Positions 50,382 to 58,884 of a DNA stretch of 64,000 bases are shown piece by piece (the stretch's first letter is position 1; each line of letters starts with the position of its first letter). Origin of the DNA: an uncultured Gammaproteobacteria bacterium (GTDB lineage Bacteria > Pseudomonadota > Gammaproteobacteria > GCA-001735895). Location: contig CAMYLU010000010.1 of NCBI GenBank assembly GCA_947259485.1, positions 87,692 through 151,691 on the forward strand, given 5' to 3'. The notes under the pieces are model-generated. The model did not search any database. It worked only from the letters and a program-made list of their open reading frames with translations, and was not told the origin of the DNA. Made by a program: the position numbers and the translations under genes.

Positions 50382-50457
50382 CTTTGGTTACAGTTGCCCT
50401 GGTAATTGCGTTTCATGCAGCACCCGCCCGCATCGGTTACGGGGCTGATAACTCAAG

Positions 50458-50685
50458 CTACTTTTTACGGGCTTTGGCGCGCCTGGCTTTAAGTACGAAG
50501 GTAACTTTCATACGCACAGTGTATTCTGCAACAGCGCCATTTTTGACCGAGACTTGCTGGTCTGCTACCCACGCGCTGGTGATCCCATCAATGGTATCGT
50601 CGGCGCGCTTGATGCCTCGCTTAATTGCATCATCAAAACTTTTCCTGGATGTCGCGGTTATTTCAGTCACTCTTGCTACAGTCAT
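50458..50685 (-). CDS. Dodecin-family protein
   Basis: This 75-residue protein begins at the ATG of 50685, where the dodecin-type start MTVARVTEITATSRKSF occurs and GGTGG precedes by 5 bp. The longer frame to 50760 lacks support. Conserved blocks SFDDAIKRGIKRA, GITSAWVADQQV and YTVRMKVTFVL match dodecin, a dodecameric flavin-binding storage and buffering protein of the cytoplasm. The basic tail RRAKARKK is extra. It is divergent from the OmpR-type regulator. Confidence 0.9.
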   Translation of the reverse strand: MTVARVTEITATSRKSFDDAIKRGIKRADDTIDGITSAWVADQQVSVKNGAVAEYTVRMKVTFVLKARRAKARKK

Positions 50686-50852
50686 AATTTCCACCAGCTG
50701 TTGATTAAAAGAAAGTCGGAATTTACTTGAAAAAGCGGACCGATGTAACCGTATGATCAATCATTCGAACGGTGATTTTGCTAGTCAATTACTGTAAAGT
50801 ATTTCAAATCAAGGATTTAGCGGTTATCTCTAAAAGACGGCCAGCAGAAACA

Positions 50853-50870
50853 TTTAACAATTGTTCATAA
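50853..50870 (+). promoter_or_regulatory. TTTAACA half-site with degenerate 11-bp partner
   Basis: TTTAACA (50853-50859) is followed 11 bp later by TTCATAA (50864-50870), a partial match to the exact direct repeats at 57718 and 60187. It lies 150 bp before the response-regulator start, where an autoregulatory site could be. Confidence 0.35.
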
Positions 50871-50927
50871 TTCAACTGGTAATGGCCCGCATTGTGAACC
50901 AGATACTTTTGCATTTTTGCTGTAGCG

Positions 50928-50939
50928 TGTAAATTTACA
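50928..50939. promoter_or_regulatory. Perfect palindrome TGTAAATTTACA
   Basis: This 12-bp perfect inverted repeat is 81 bp upstream of the response-regulator start and could be an operator for another regulator. I found no identical copy elsewhere in the window. Confidence 0.3.
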
Positions 50940-51019
50940 TTTGTTAACGATCTTGTGCCTTTATTGTCAGGCTAGATGTGGCAACATTTGCGGAAATTTA
51001 AGCTCTTAGGGGACCACTT

Positions 51020-51742
51020 GTGCGCATTGGATTACTGGAAGACGATTTAAGTCAAATTGAACTGATCAGCCTGTGGGCTGACGAGGCTGGCGACCAGTTG
51101 CAGTCTTACACAACGGGTAAAAGTTTCCGTGAGGCAATGAGCCGGGAAAACTTCGACCTGCTGGTTCTTGACTGGCATCTTCCCGATACCACGGGCATCG
51201 AGGAGCTCGACTGGTTGCGCGATGAGCAAGCCTCCAGCACCCCGGTCATTTTCATTACCAGCCGCGATAGTGAAGAAAGCGTGGTTGAAGCACTCGATCA
51301 CGGCGCCGATGATTACATGGTCAAGCCGGTAAGGAAAAGTGTCACGCTGGCCCGGATTAAAGCGCTACAGCGTCGGAACAAAATCAGAGGCATTACTGAA
51401 AGCCAGCAGCCCGGCGTTAACGACAACCCCGAGGTTGAAACCTTTGATCCATTTGAAGTCAACGAATCAGAGCGCCGTATCTCGGTGAACGGCGAAGCCA
51501 TAAAGCTCACCAATAAAGAATTTGAACTGGCGGTATACCTATTTCAGAATGCAGGCTGCCTGGTTTCACGTGAATATTTACTCGAGTTTATCTGGGGCAC
51601 ACGGGCTGATCTCAATACGCGCACCGTGGATACCCACGTCAGCCGAATTCGCTCGAAGCTGGGTATCAATCCCGCGGTCGGGTGGCAGCTCAGCAGTATT
51701 TATCAACGCGGCTATCGTTTGTTCAGGGTGGCAAAAGAATAA
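51020..51742 (+). CDS. OmpR/PhoB-family response regulator
   Basis: This 240-residue protein has a receiver domain (residues 1-115) with acidic pocket EDD (7-9), phospho-acceptor Asp51 in LVLDWHLPD and conserved Lys102 in DYMVKPV. A winged-helix DNA-binding domain (about 140-238; TNKEFELAVYLFQN, VDTHVSRIRSKLG) follows. It starts on GTG. It heads a tight operon with the LysM-FecR gene (6 bp gap) and the CHASE2 kinase, its probable phosphodonor. Regulators of this class usually bind direct repeats with 11-bp period, matching TTTAACA repeats found nearby. Confidence 0.93.
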   Translation: MRIGLLEDDLSQIELISLWADEAGDQLQSYTTGKSFREAMSRENFDLLVLDWHLPDTTGIEELDWLRDEQASSTPVIFITSRDSEESVVEALDHGADDYMVKPVRKSVTLARIKALQRRNKIRGITESQQPGVNDNPEVETFDPFEVNESERRISVNGEAIKLTNKEFELAVYLFQNAGCLVSREYLLEFIWGTRADLNTRTVDTHVSRIRSKLGINPAVGWQLSSIYQRGYRLFRVAKE

Positions 51743-51748
51743 CGCCTT

Positions 51749-52840
51749 ATGTTTCGTTCACTGCTTACATTGCTTTTAGCACTTGCAATCTGTTTGCCCA
51801 ACCCGGTAGTGGCCGCGGAAGAGTACTGGGAGTATACCTTCAGGCCCGGTGACAGCCTCTGGAAAGTTGCTGAAAAATATACGACATCGATAAATAACTG
51901 GGGAGAACTGCTGAGAATAAACAGTATCGAAGAGGCAGAAGATCGAACCATTCTCCCGGGCACCCGCATCTCGATTCCGATATCAATGTTGAAGCAGCAG
52001 CCGGCGCCTGCACTGGTAATCGCGGTAAGTGGTGCCGTCTCCGTCGTGCGCGCCGATGGAGAAGAGTCTGAGATAGCCGTTGGCGTAAAATTATTCAATG
52101 GCGATCGAGTGATTACCGGCGACGGGCAAAGCCTGCGTATGCAGTTTGCAGACAATTCGGAATTACAGGTGCTACCCAACAGTGAAGTAATACTCGACAA
52201 GCTCAGTCAATTTGAGCAAACCGGCATGGTCGACACACGCATACGACTGAATTCAGGCCGTGTTAACACCTGGGTGGAAAAACAAAAACCGGGCAATCGC
52301 TATGAAATTAAAACACCTGCCGCGATAACGGCTGTCAGGGGCACTACTTTCCGAATATCATCCGATGACAGCCAGATTGGCAGAACCGAGGTTATAGAAG
52401 GTAATGTCGCCGTATCCGCTGGCGATACGGAGAAAGATATCAGAGATGGTTTCGGGATTGTCGCCGAAAAGGACAAGCCGCTACCGGAACCGGTAAAATT
52501 GCTCGCGCCCCCCGGGATCAGCGACAACCTGTCCTTAGACAAGAGTAAGCTGCATGTATCATGGTTGAGCCTGAAAGGTGCCGAATTCTATCGTTATCAG
52601 TTGGCAACCGATGAGAAATTTGACCAGGTCGTCGTCGACGGCAGCACCGAGAATAGTGAAATCCGCCTCGATGAGCTGTCACCCAGGCAATATTTCCTGC
52701 GGGTCAGAGGGGTAGATCAGTACGAATTGGAAGGGTTGGACTCGACAATTGGAAGCTTTGTAATTCAGCAGGCTGTCGTCAAGGAATTCAGCATCTGGAG
52801 CATCATAATACCGGTTGGGCTCTTATTAATCGGCCTGTGA
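51749..52840 (+). CDS. Membrane-anchored LysM-FecR domain protein
   Basis: This 363-residue protein has a Sec signal peptide (cleavage near VVAAEE), a LysM domain (about residues 28-75, YTFRPGDSLWKVAEKY) and a FecR domain (about 90-205; RGTTFRISSDD). A beta-sandwich region (about 235-335) and a C-terminal hydrophobic segment that would fix it in the inner membrane follow. LysM could touch peptidoglycan while the FecR part transmits a signal. It lies between the regulator and the kinase and overlaps the kinase GTG by 4 bp, so it is likely an accessory sensor for that kinase. Confidence 0.88.
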   Translation: MFRSLLTLLLALAICLPNPVVAAEEYWEYTFRPGDSLWKVAEKYTTSINNWGELLRINSIEEAEDRTILPGTRISIPISMLKQQPAPALVIAVSGAVSVVRADGEESEIAVGVKLFNGDRVITGDGQSLRMQFADNSELQVLPNSEVILDKLSQFEQTGMVDTRIRLNSGRVNTWVEKQKPGNRYEIKTPAAITAVRGTTFRISSDDSQIGRTEVIEGNVAVSAGDTEKDIRDGFGIVAEKDKPLPEPVKLLAPPGISDNLSLDKSKLHVSWLSLKGAEFYRYQLATDEKFDQVVVDGSTENSEIRLDELSPRQYFLRVRGVDQYELEGLDSTIGSFVIQQAVVKEFSIWSIIIPVGLLLIGL

Positions 52841-55494
52841 ACCTGTTAAAAACCAGTGGCAGTCACTCGGGCGTACTCGAACACTTCGTGCTGGTTGCGT
52901 TGCTGGCATTTGTTTCCGGCCTGTTTATTCATAATAGTTTGCTGTGGCGTTGGGATAACCTTTTGTACGACGCCCAGTTGTCATTCTGGACCCGGTCAGT
53001 TTCTGATGAAATCATCATTATCGCCATCGATGACGAAAGCCTGCGTGAGCTGGGACGCTGGCCCTGGTCAAGGTCAATCCATGCAAGCCTGATTGAAAAA
53101 CTCGAACTCGAATCACCCCGCGCTATCGGGCTGGATATAATATTCAGTGAGCCTGATGCCGGCAACCCGGAGGCCGATGTATTGCTCGCGCGAGCGCTAC
53201 GTGCGAGCGGTAAAGTTGTGCTGCCGGTTTTCATGTCCCGGAAAAGCAATAATTCGTTTCCGATAGAAGCGTTACCCTTACCCGAGTTTGCCGACAGTGC
53301 CGCGGCACTTGGTCATGTTCACCTGGATATCGGTGCTGATGGTATTGCACGCAGGGTATACCTGCGCGAGGGAATTGGTGAACCTTACTGGAAGCACTTC
53401 AGCCTGGCATTGTTGAGTATTACCGATGCTGCCGCCGAGCTCGAGCTTGAAGTCAATATTACCGAGCAACAGGAGCAGTATTCGTCAATGCAATGGTATA
53501 GAGAATACCCATTCCTGATACCGTTCGCCGGCCCACCGGGACATTTTCGCCAGATCGGTTATTCGCAGGTCATGTCCGGGCAATTCGCGCCAGGACTGTT
53601 CAAGGACAAAATTGTATTAATCGGAACCACGGCAAAGGGTTTGAGCGATGCCCTGCCGACACCCCTGTCGGGGGATAGCGGGCGTATGCCCGGGGTCGAA
53701 ATTATTGCAAACATCATCGATTCAATACTAAACAATTTACGTATTATCGAGCTGGAAACACCCTGGTTGATATTGATCACGGCCTTTTTCGTGGCCCTGC
53801 CCATGCTGATCTATCCTTACCTGAACCCGGCCAGCACTTTACTGGCTTTGTTCGGCATTGTCGTCAGCACCCTGGTCCTGGTGGCACTGTTATTGTGGCT
53901 TTTCAAGATATGGATTCCGGTATCCACGATACTGCTTTTCCAGTTTTTCACCTACCCATTGTGGAGCTGGCGCAGACTGGTGCTCGCAATGCGTCACATT
54001 AATGTCGAGTTAAACCGGCTTTCAGCCACGCAGAAAGCATTGAGCATGCGCGGCGAACGGAATCTTAGCGATGAGATGAGGTTTATTAACCTGTTCATTC
54101 CGCTCGATAGTTGGGTGTTGCAAGACGAAAATGGCTCGATTCTTATCGCCGAGGGCTTGCCACCCTTTTGTAATTTGAGTCATTTAGCACCCGAGGGCTG
54201 GACCCTCGATGGCAGCAACTACTGGGCCCAGGTACGCTACCAGAACAAGCTCTGCAGGCTGGGGTTGAGTATCGGGTCAGATGTGTTGATTACCAATGAT
54301 GAGATGCGGTTGTTAGACAGCCTGATAAGTGCACCCTGGGAAGCTGAAGCACCGCAAAGCTCTTACGCCGGGGACGTTCTGCAGTCGAAAATTAAGCAGG
54401 TGCAGGCCCTGGGCGGAGAATATGAAGAGCTCAGACGCATCATTGATGACAGCTTATCCGGCATGGCCGATGGTTTGCTCATATGCAGTAGTCGTGGCCA
54501 GGTAATGCTATCCAACCATCGGGCCGGATGGTATTTGTATGATGACGACAATGCCAATATTAATGGCGAATCGTTGATTCATGCAGTAAAACATATCCGC
54601 CTGAAACAAGGGGCGAGCTGGACGTCCTTATTGCAACAGGTTATGTTCAGGTACGAACGCGTACTCGCACATGCACGGCATGAAACCGGGCGCGAGCTTA
54701 TGATAGAGATAAGCCCGCTGAAAATTATCGGCGATGTGTTTGATGGTTTTGTTGTCAATTTCTCGGATATCAGCTTGTTGAAAGCCAGCGAAGAGAAGCG
54801 CAACGAGGCGCTTAATTTCCTGTCGCACGACCTGCGCTCACCGCTGTCATCAATGATTGCACTGATTGAGCTGGCAAAAAACAAAAGCAGTGTCGACGAA
54901 ATGCATTCCATGCTGGAAAGCATGGATACAACTACGCATAAAACGCTACACCTTGCCGAGCAGTTTTTGCAACTATCACGTGCCAATACCAGCGAGCATA
55001 TTAATTTCTACGACATTGATTTTAACAGCGTGGTATTGAATGCAATCGACCAGATCTGGGCCCTGTCGAACAAGGCGAAAGTTACCATCACCCACGAATT
55101 TGACCATGACGAATTATGGACACATGCCGAACCTGATTTGCTGGAGCGCGCAGTACTAAACTTGTTGTCCAACGCAATAAAACATAGCACTGCCGGTGGC
55201 AGTGTCAGGGTCACGGTGAAACTTAAAGAAAACAGGATCTGCTGTTGCGTTATCGATCAGGGTTCAGGTATTCCCGGCAATGAACTGCCGCACCTGTTCG
55301 AGATGTTCAGGCGAACCCGGGGCAGCGGCGTTGAACGTAAATATGGTATCGGGCTCGGTTTGGCTTTTGTCGATGCAGTAGCCCGGCGTCATTCAGGATA
55401 CGTGGATGTGGAAAGCGAGCTCGGCCAGGGTTCCAGCTTTTGTTTGAAAATTCCAAAACTGGAACTGGTTGATGACCTGAACGAGGAAGAGTGA
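52837..55494 (+). CDS. CHASE2-domain histidine kinase
   Basis: This 885-residue protein has an N-terminal membrane helix and then a large CHASE2 sensory domain facing the periplasm (about residues 35-290; RWDNLLYDAQLSFW, then IIIIAIDDESLRELGRWPW). Three clustered membrane helices (about 305-385), a PAS-like region (about 530-640) and a kinase core follow. The H-box is FLSHDLRSPLSSM with His664, the N-box NAIKHS, and the G-boxes DQGSGIP and GIGLGLAFV. The GTG start overlaps the FecR gene. It should phosphorylate the OmpR-type regulator of the same operon. Confidence 0.92.
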   Translation: MNLLKTSGSHSGVLEHFVLVALLAFVSGLFIHNSLLWRWDNLLYDAQLSFWTRSVSDEIIIIAIDDESLRELGRWPWSRSIHASLIEKLELESPRAIGLDIIFSEPDAGNPEADVLLARALRASGKVVLPVFMSRKSNNSFPIEALPLPEFADSAAALGHVHLDIGADGIARRVYLREGIGEPYWKHFSLALLSITDAAAELELEVNITEQQEQYSSMQWYREYPFLIPFAGPPGHFRQIGYSQVMSGQFAPGLFKDKIVLIGTTAKGLSDALPTPLSGDSGRMPGVEIIANIIDSILNNLRIIELETPWLILITAFFVALPMLIYPYLNPASTLLALFGIVVSTLVLVALLLWLFKIWIPVSTILLFQFFTYPLWSWRRLVLAMRHINVELNRLSATQKALSMRGERNLSDEMRFINLFIPLDSWVLQDENGSILIAEGLPPFCNLSHLAPEGWTLDGSNYWAQVRYQNKLCRLGLSIGSDVLITNDEMRLLDSLISAPWEAEAPQSSYAGDVLQSKIKQVQALGGEYEELRRIIDDSLSGMADGLLICSSRGQVMLSNHRAGWYLYDDDNANINGESLIHAVKHIRLKQGASWTSLLQQVMFRYERVLAHARHETGRELMIEISPLKIIGDVFDGFVVNFSDISLLKASEEKRNEALNFLSHDLRSPLSSMIALIELAKNKSSVDEMHSMLESMDTTTHKTLHLAEQFLQLSRANTSEHINFYDIDFNSVVLNAIDQIWALSNKAKVTITHEFDHDELWTHAEPDLLERAVLNLLSNAIKHSTAGGSVRVTVKLKENRICCCVIDQGSGIPGNELPHLFEMFRRTRGSGVERKYGIGLGLAFVDAVARRHSGYVDVESELGQGSSFCLKIPKLELVDDLNEEE

Positions 55495-55570
55495 GCAAGT
55501 TCAGGTAATTAAATCTGTGTAGCTCCCTGTTACCAGCCCGGCCAGTTACACAGAAATAATTACCAGGCCC

Positions 55571-56365
55571 TTAGGCCTCCGCTGTTTCTGGTTCGACCTG
55601 ATTCGGCCGAACATAACGCAACTTATCCTGGATTTCCTTAAGCTTGCTCCATTCGCCATTGTTCGCAAGTCTCGCCTGTAATGACCAACTTTCGGGAGTC
55701 GCCAGGCGGTATCGCGGACCCGCCGCCTGAAGAATAGCCTTAATCGACGATAGCTCGGCTACCGAAAGCTGTTGCCAGGTATCGATTCCTGCGTTACCTA
55801 ACAACACTTCGATCTTGGGACCGATGCCTTCCACGATTTTAAGATCATCCTGCTTGTATTTAGCAAAGCCGCTTCTCCTGCCCTGGTACATCATGTTTTC
55901 CAGCTTGGATACACCATCAATCTTTTGCAAATTGATGAGATCGTCTACTTTGCCTGCAGCCGCCAACTTTACCTGCTCGAGCCAGATTGTCGGATCGATG
56001 ATTTGGTACCTGTTGCCGTACTTACCCAGAATGGCCTGCAACTCCGGTACGGTTTTAGTGGCTAATTGCGACCAGGTTGAGATTCCATTTTCATTTAATA
56101 CCGATTCCATTTTTGGACCGATGCCTTCGATAATCTGCAAATTATCAGGCTTGATGCTGGTATAAAACTCCGCTTCATTACTGCTGCCAATCGCTGGCGT
56201 AGCGGTTGAAACGGGTTGCGTCCGACCTTCATTGTCGCTGACATTCGAAGCGGTCTTAAGAACTGCCCGGTTGTATAATTTCCGCTTTATAAACCTGGCG
56301 ATTAAGTAACCGACTACGAAACACAGCAGTAGTAAAAATATGGATTGCAAGAGGAAGATGCTCAC
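55571..56365 (-). CDS. Membrane-anchored protein with tandem helix-hairpin-helix repeats
   Basis: This 264-residue protein has one N-terminal membrane helix (about residues 4-24) and two homologous repeats of about 75 residues. Each opens with a helix-hairpin-helix unit (IIEGIGPKMESVLNENGI at about 75 and IVEGIGPKIEVLLGNAGI at about 170) and ends with a conserved ATPESW/DPTIWL-type segment. Such units occur in DUF4332/L21-associated proteins and may bind DNA or other proteins; membrane anchorage makes DNA-repair function unlikely. Its GTG start overlaps the stop of a 34-codon gene upstream, so the two are coupled. Confidence 0.78.
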   Translation of the reverse strand: MSIFLLQSIFLLLLCFVVGYLIARFIKRKLYNRAVLKTASNVSDNEGRTQPVSTATPAIGSSNEAEFYTSIKPDNLQIIEGIGPKMESVLNENGISTWSQLATKTVPELQAILGKYGNRYQIIDPTIWLEQVKLAAAGKVDDLINLQKIDGVSKLENMMYQGRRSGFAKYKQDDLKIVEGIGPKIEVLLGNAGIDTWQQLSVAELSSIKAILQAAGPRYRLATPESWSLQARLANNGEWSKLKEIQDKLRYVRPNQVEPETAEA

Positions 56366-56466
56366 GACGTTTCTCCCTTCCGAACGTTAGATGAAAAGCC
56401 CATGACCATTCCAAATAGAAACGCCAGTACCAGCCAGATAAACAGTTTTGAAAATAAATAAGTCAT
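56362..56466 (-). CDS. 34-residue single-pass membrane protein
   Basis: A short gene missed by length cut-offs starts at ATG 56466 with AGGAG eight bases upstream and encodes 34 residues. Residues 3-24 form one hydrophobic helix (FSKLFIWLVLAFLFGMVMGF) and the tail is basic (NVRKGETS). Its TGA overlaps the GTG of the helix-hairpin-helix gene (GTGA), and it starts 17 bp after the BON-OmpA gene ends. The good ribosome-binding site and tight packing argue that it is real. It may be a subunit or regulator of the neighbouring membrane protein. Confidence 0.65.
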   Translation of the reverse strand: MTYLFSKLFIWLVLAFLFGMVMGFSSNVRKGETS

Positions 56467-56482
56467 TGTCTCTACTCCTAAG

Positions 56483-57598
56483 TTATTTGTGTTCTAGTTT
56501 AAATTCGATTCTACGATTCTGCGTTCTGCCTTTGTCAGTATCGTTAGATGCAACCGGTTGGCTCTCGCCATAGCCAACACTACTAATCAATCCCAGATCG
56601 ACATCGGCCTTAACAAAATAGGCCTTGACGGCATCCGCTCTCTTTTGGCTTAGAGCCAGGTTATATCGATCATCACCTACGCTGTCTGTGTGTCCGGCGA
56701 TGGTTAACCCATTGTCTGTAACCACCTCGTTACAGTCTTCTTCGAGGAGGATAATAATTTGATTTAGTAAGGAATGACTGCCCGCCTGCAGTTCAGCAGT
56801 ATTGGAAGCGAAGAGGATCCTTTTATCTTTCATCTCGCTATCAAGCTTCGATTGGCAGGCCTTGTACTCGGCATCTTCGGGGAAGTTAATTAGCTGCGAT
56901 TTAGCTGTACTCCCCGGCTCAACTACCGCAACCTTGACATCAAGATAACTACCCAACAGTTTTCTGGCCCCGTTGACCAGTTTCAATCGGTCTCCATGTG
57001 ATTCGACTTCAGCAATTAACTGGCTCTCGTGGTCAGATACTTTGAGGTGCGCAGACTTCGTACTTACCAGCCTGGGTAAGAACCCGGTGGTGGCATCGAG
57101 CCAGTTTGCCGTTTTTACCTCGCCACTTAAGATTAGCTCATTGATGACGTTATCATTGCCGTAGGTTTCACTGGCAGCGTTAACAACCGTATCGATAGAT
57201 GCCTGCGACTCCAGTCGTCCGCCAAGCGAAATTCTTCCATTACGTTGCTTTATCGAAAGCTCTGATGATAATGAAGACGGATTAATATCGATTTGATCAT
57301 GTACCACGCGAACACCGTAAACGCCCTCAACCATTTCGATTGCAAGATGACGTGATTCCGCAGATGGCGCATTTCCGGTCAGCAAAACATCGCGACCCCT
57401 TCCGGCCAGCTCGACCGATATCCAGTCAATATTCTCGGCATTCATGTACTCGATCACTCGGGCCTCTATATCTGATTCTATTGATTTCTGCTCAGAGAAA
57501 ACCATAAGCAAACAGAGCAGCGCCAGCCCGGATAAAGTGATGAACCACCAGGTTCCAGCAGCCAGGCCAGTCCATCTCGTATTTGTATTGCTTGACAT
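56483..57598 (-). CDS. Inner-membrane-anchored BON-OmpA protein
   Basis: I start this 371-residue protein at the ATG of 57598, preceded by AAGGGA; the longer frame to 57700 has no signal logic. A membrane helix (about residues 17-38) is followed by BON-like modules (about 50-230; IDWISVELAGRGRDVLLTGNA). The C-terminal OmpA domain (about 265-371; TIAGHTDSVGDDRYNLALSQ) has the Asp and Arg residues that bind diaminopimelate. The combination resembles mycobacterial ArfA (BON plus OmpA). It would link inner membrane to peptidoglycan. It leads a three-gene operon. Confidence 0.85.
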   Translation of the reverse strand: MSSNTNTRWTGLAAGTWWFITLSGLALLCLLMVFSEQKSIESDIEARVIEYMNAENIDWISVELAGRGRDVLLTGNAPSAESRHLAIEMVEGVYGVRVVHDQIDINPSSLSSELSIKQRNGRISLGGRLESQASIDTVVNAASETYGNDNVINELILSGEVKTANWLDATTGFLPRLVSTKSAHLKVSDHESQLIAEVESHGDRLKLVNGARKLLGSYLDVKVAVVEPGSTAKSQLINFPEDAEYKACQSKLDSEMKDKRILFASNTAELQAGSHSLLNQIIILLEEDCNEVVTDNGLTIAGHTDSVGDDRYNLALSQKRADAVKAYFVKADVDLGLISSVGYGESQPVASNDTDKGRTQNRRIEFKLEHK

Positions 57599-57717
57599 TC
57601 TTTGTCCCTTCTTAAAATTCGATATTAAAGTTTTTGAGCCACATTCACTTGAATGCATCTGCTCCAATTGCGGGCATAGTACCTGAATTTGGCGCGACAT
57701 TTGAAGACCGGTCCAGA

Positions 57718-57735
57718 TTTAACAAACATTTAACA
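57718..57735 (+). promoter_or_regulatory. TTTAACA direct repeat with exact 11-bp spacing
   Basis: Two identical TTTAACA half-sites start 11 bp apart in the divergent region between the BON-OmpA operon and the gene at 57878. A TGTAAC hexamer starts 38 bp after the first half-site, the same distance seen between the repeat and the -10 at 60187. It may be a binding site for an OmpR/PhoB-type regulator. Confidence 0.5.
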
Positions 57736-57877
57736 AATCGCTCATCGCGTTCAAATGTAACCAATTGTTAATTATGGTTTGCAGGCATTGTCTATTGTTT
57801 TTGCCTTTCCTATAGTGCCCGCGAGACAACAAGCTCTGCTTGCTTTGTGTCCTTATTATTAATCGCGGGAAAGTCAG

Positions 57878-58261
57878 ATGGACTTTATAAACGAATGTTT
57901 CAACGAACACGACAGTGCGCTTGTCGAGCAGCTGAAAGATGCAGGTTTTTCATCCTATCGAGCCTGGAAATTTCTGCCCGAGGCAGCATCAGGTATTTTA
58001 GATTCTACCCGGGGTAGCGGCGTAGATCAGATAACCGAAAAACTGATGACGGGTGCTCCATCCCAGTTTTTAAGTTCAGTCAATGTGGCAGTAATAGCCC
58101 GGAAACTGGGCATGTCTTCTGACCAGGTGACAAAAGGTCTTGCAGTTATTACACCTGTCCTGGCTCAAGCGCTGTCACAAAAAAGCAATAGCATGTTCGG
58201 TTCGATGAATTTTGCTTCGATGACTTTTTTAGCACCGGGGTTGTACAGGCAATTCGGCTGA
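57878..58261 (+). CDS. Small conserved-looking protein of unknown function (DUF2780/DUF937-like)
   Basis: This 127-residue protein has no signal peptide. It contains a helical SSVNVAVIARKLGMSSDQVTK-type segment followed by a hydrophobic ITPVLAQALSQ helix, vaguely like DUF937/DUF2780 proteins; this is a weak resemblance. The last part is hydrophobic (FASMTFLAPGLYRQFG). It sits between the BON-OmpA operon and the DUF4332 gene, 58 bp before the latter, and is probably co-transcribed with it from the TTTAACA region. Confidence 0.6.
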   Translation: MDFINECFNEHDSALVEQLKDAGFSSYRAWKFLPEAASGILDSTRGSGVDQITEKLMTGAPSQFLSSVNVAVIARKLGMSSDQVTKGLAVITPVLAQALSQKSNSMFGSMNFASMTFLAPGLYRQFG

Positions 58262-58319
58262 TTCAGTTCGAAATTGCTTACTTTTTAAAATTTTACTTAA
58301 CATTATGGGAGAGACAAAA

Positions 58320-58727
58320 ATGTCTAGAAGTATCCAGGATATAGAAGGAATCGGTCCGAAGTATGCAAAGCTGCTAAACCAGGCAGGCGTCAGAACAACG
58401 GGCAAGTTGCTCGAAACGGGTGGCAACCGCGCCGGCCGCAGGTCACTGGCAGAGAGAACCTCTATCAACGAGAAAAACATTCTGAAGTGGGTGAACATGG
58501 CCGACCTGTTCCGCGTCAAGGGTGTTGCCGGCCAGTTCGCAGAGCTTCTCGAGGGTGCCGGTGTTGATACGGTAAAAGAACTGCGTAATCGCAATGCCGA
58601 TAATCTTGCTGAAAAGATGGCTGAAGTGAATAAAAAGAAGCGTCTTTGCAAGGTATCACCCGGCACAAAAACGGTAACCAAGTGGGTAGCCCAGGCGAAA
58701 AAAATGGCGCCGATGGTGACTTATTAG
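58320..58727 (+). CDS. DUF4332-type helix-hairpin-helix protein
   Basis: This 135-residue protein is started at the ATG of 58320, which has GGGAGAG 5 bp upstream; an ATG at 58305 would overlap that site. It contains two helix-hairpin-helix units (IEGIGPKYAKLLNQAGVRT at about residue 7 and FRVKGVAGQFAELLEGAGVD at about 62), the DUF4332 layout. The C-terminus is basic. It shares the IxGIGPK hairpin with the membrane-anchored protein at 55571 and the Lys-rich protein at 27035. The function of DUF4332 is unknown. Confidence 0.82.
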   Translation: MSRSIQDIEGIGPKYAKLLNQAGVRTTGKLLETGGNRAGRRSLAERTSINEKNILKWVNMADLFRVKGVAGQFAELLEGAGVDTVKELRNRNADNLAEKMAEVNKKKRLCKVSPGTKTVTKWVAQAKKMAPMVTY

Positions 58728-58784
58728 TTTGGTTGCGAAGTGTAATGCAGTGGATATTTATTCGCTGCGCACGCGATTGCATTG

Positions 58785-58816
58785 GTGAGGCCCAGGTTTT
58801 ACAGGCCGGGCTTCAC
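58785..58816 (+). terminator. Stem-loop between DUF4332 and channel genes
   Basis: GTGAGGCCC and GGGCTTCAC pair over 9 bp (one G-U) with a 14-base loop. No T-run follows, so it is at best a weak terminator or an mRNA-processing structure 70 bp before the channel gene. Confidence 0.35.
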
Positions 58817-58884
58817 TAAATCATCGCAAACCAACCGGCTTTCCGAGGGGGAATACCGGTTTACAAAACCAGGGGGGATCCGTA

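Larger units (their letters stand above)
50686..51019. other. Divergent region between dodecin and the response-regulator operon
   Basis: This 334-bp gap should carry promoters for the minus-strand dodecin gene and the plus-strand RR-FecR-kinase operon. It includes a TTTAACA half-site and a perfect TGTAAATTTACA palindrome, listed separately. No convincing coding frame exists in it. Confidence 0.5.

Noticed and set aside
50938..50949. TTGTTAACG near the RR promoter as a further TTTAACA copy
   Set aside because: Only a partial match with no second half-site at 10-11 bp, so not counted with the repeat set.
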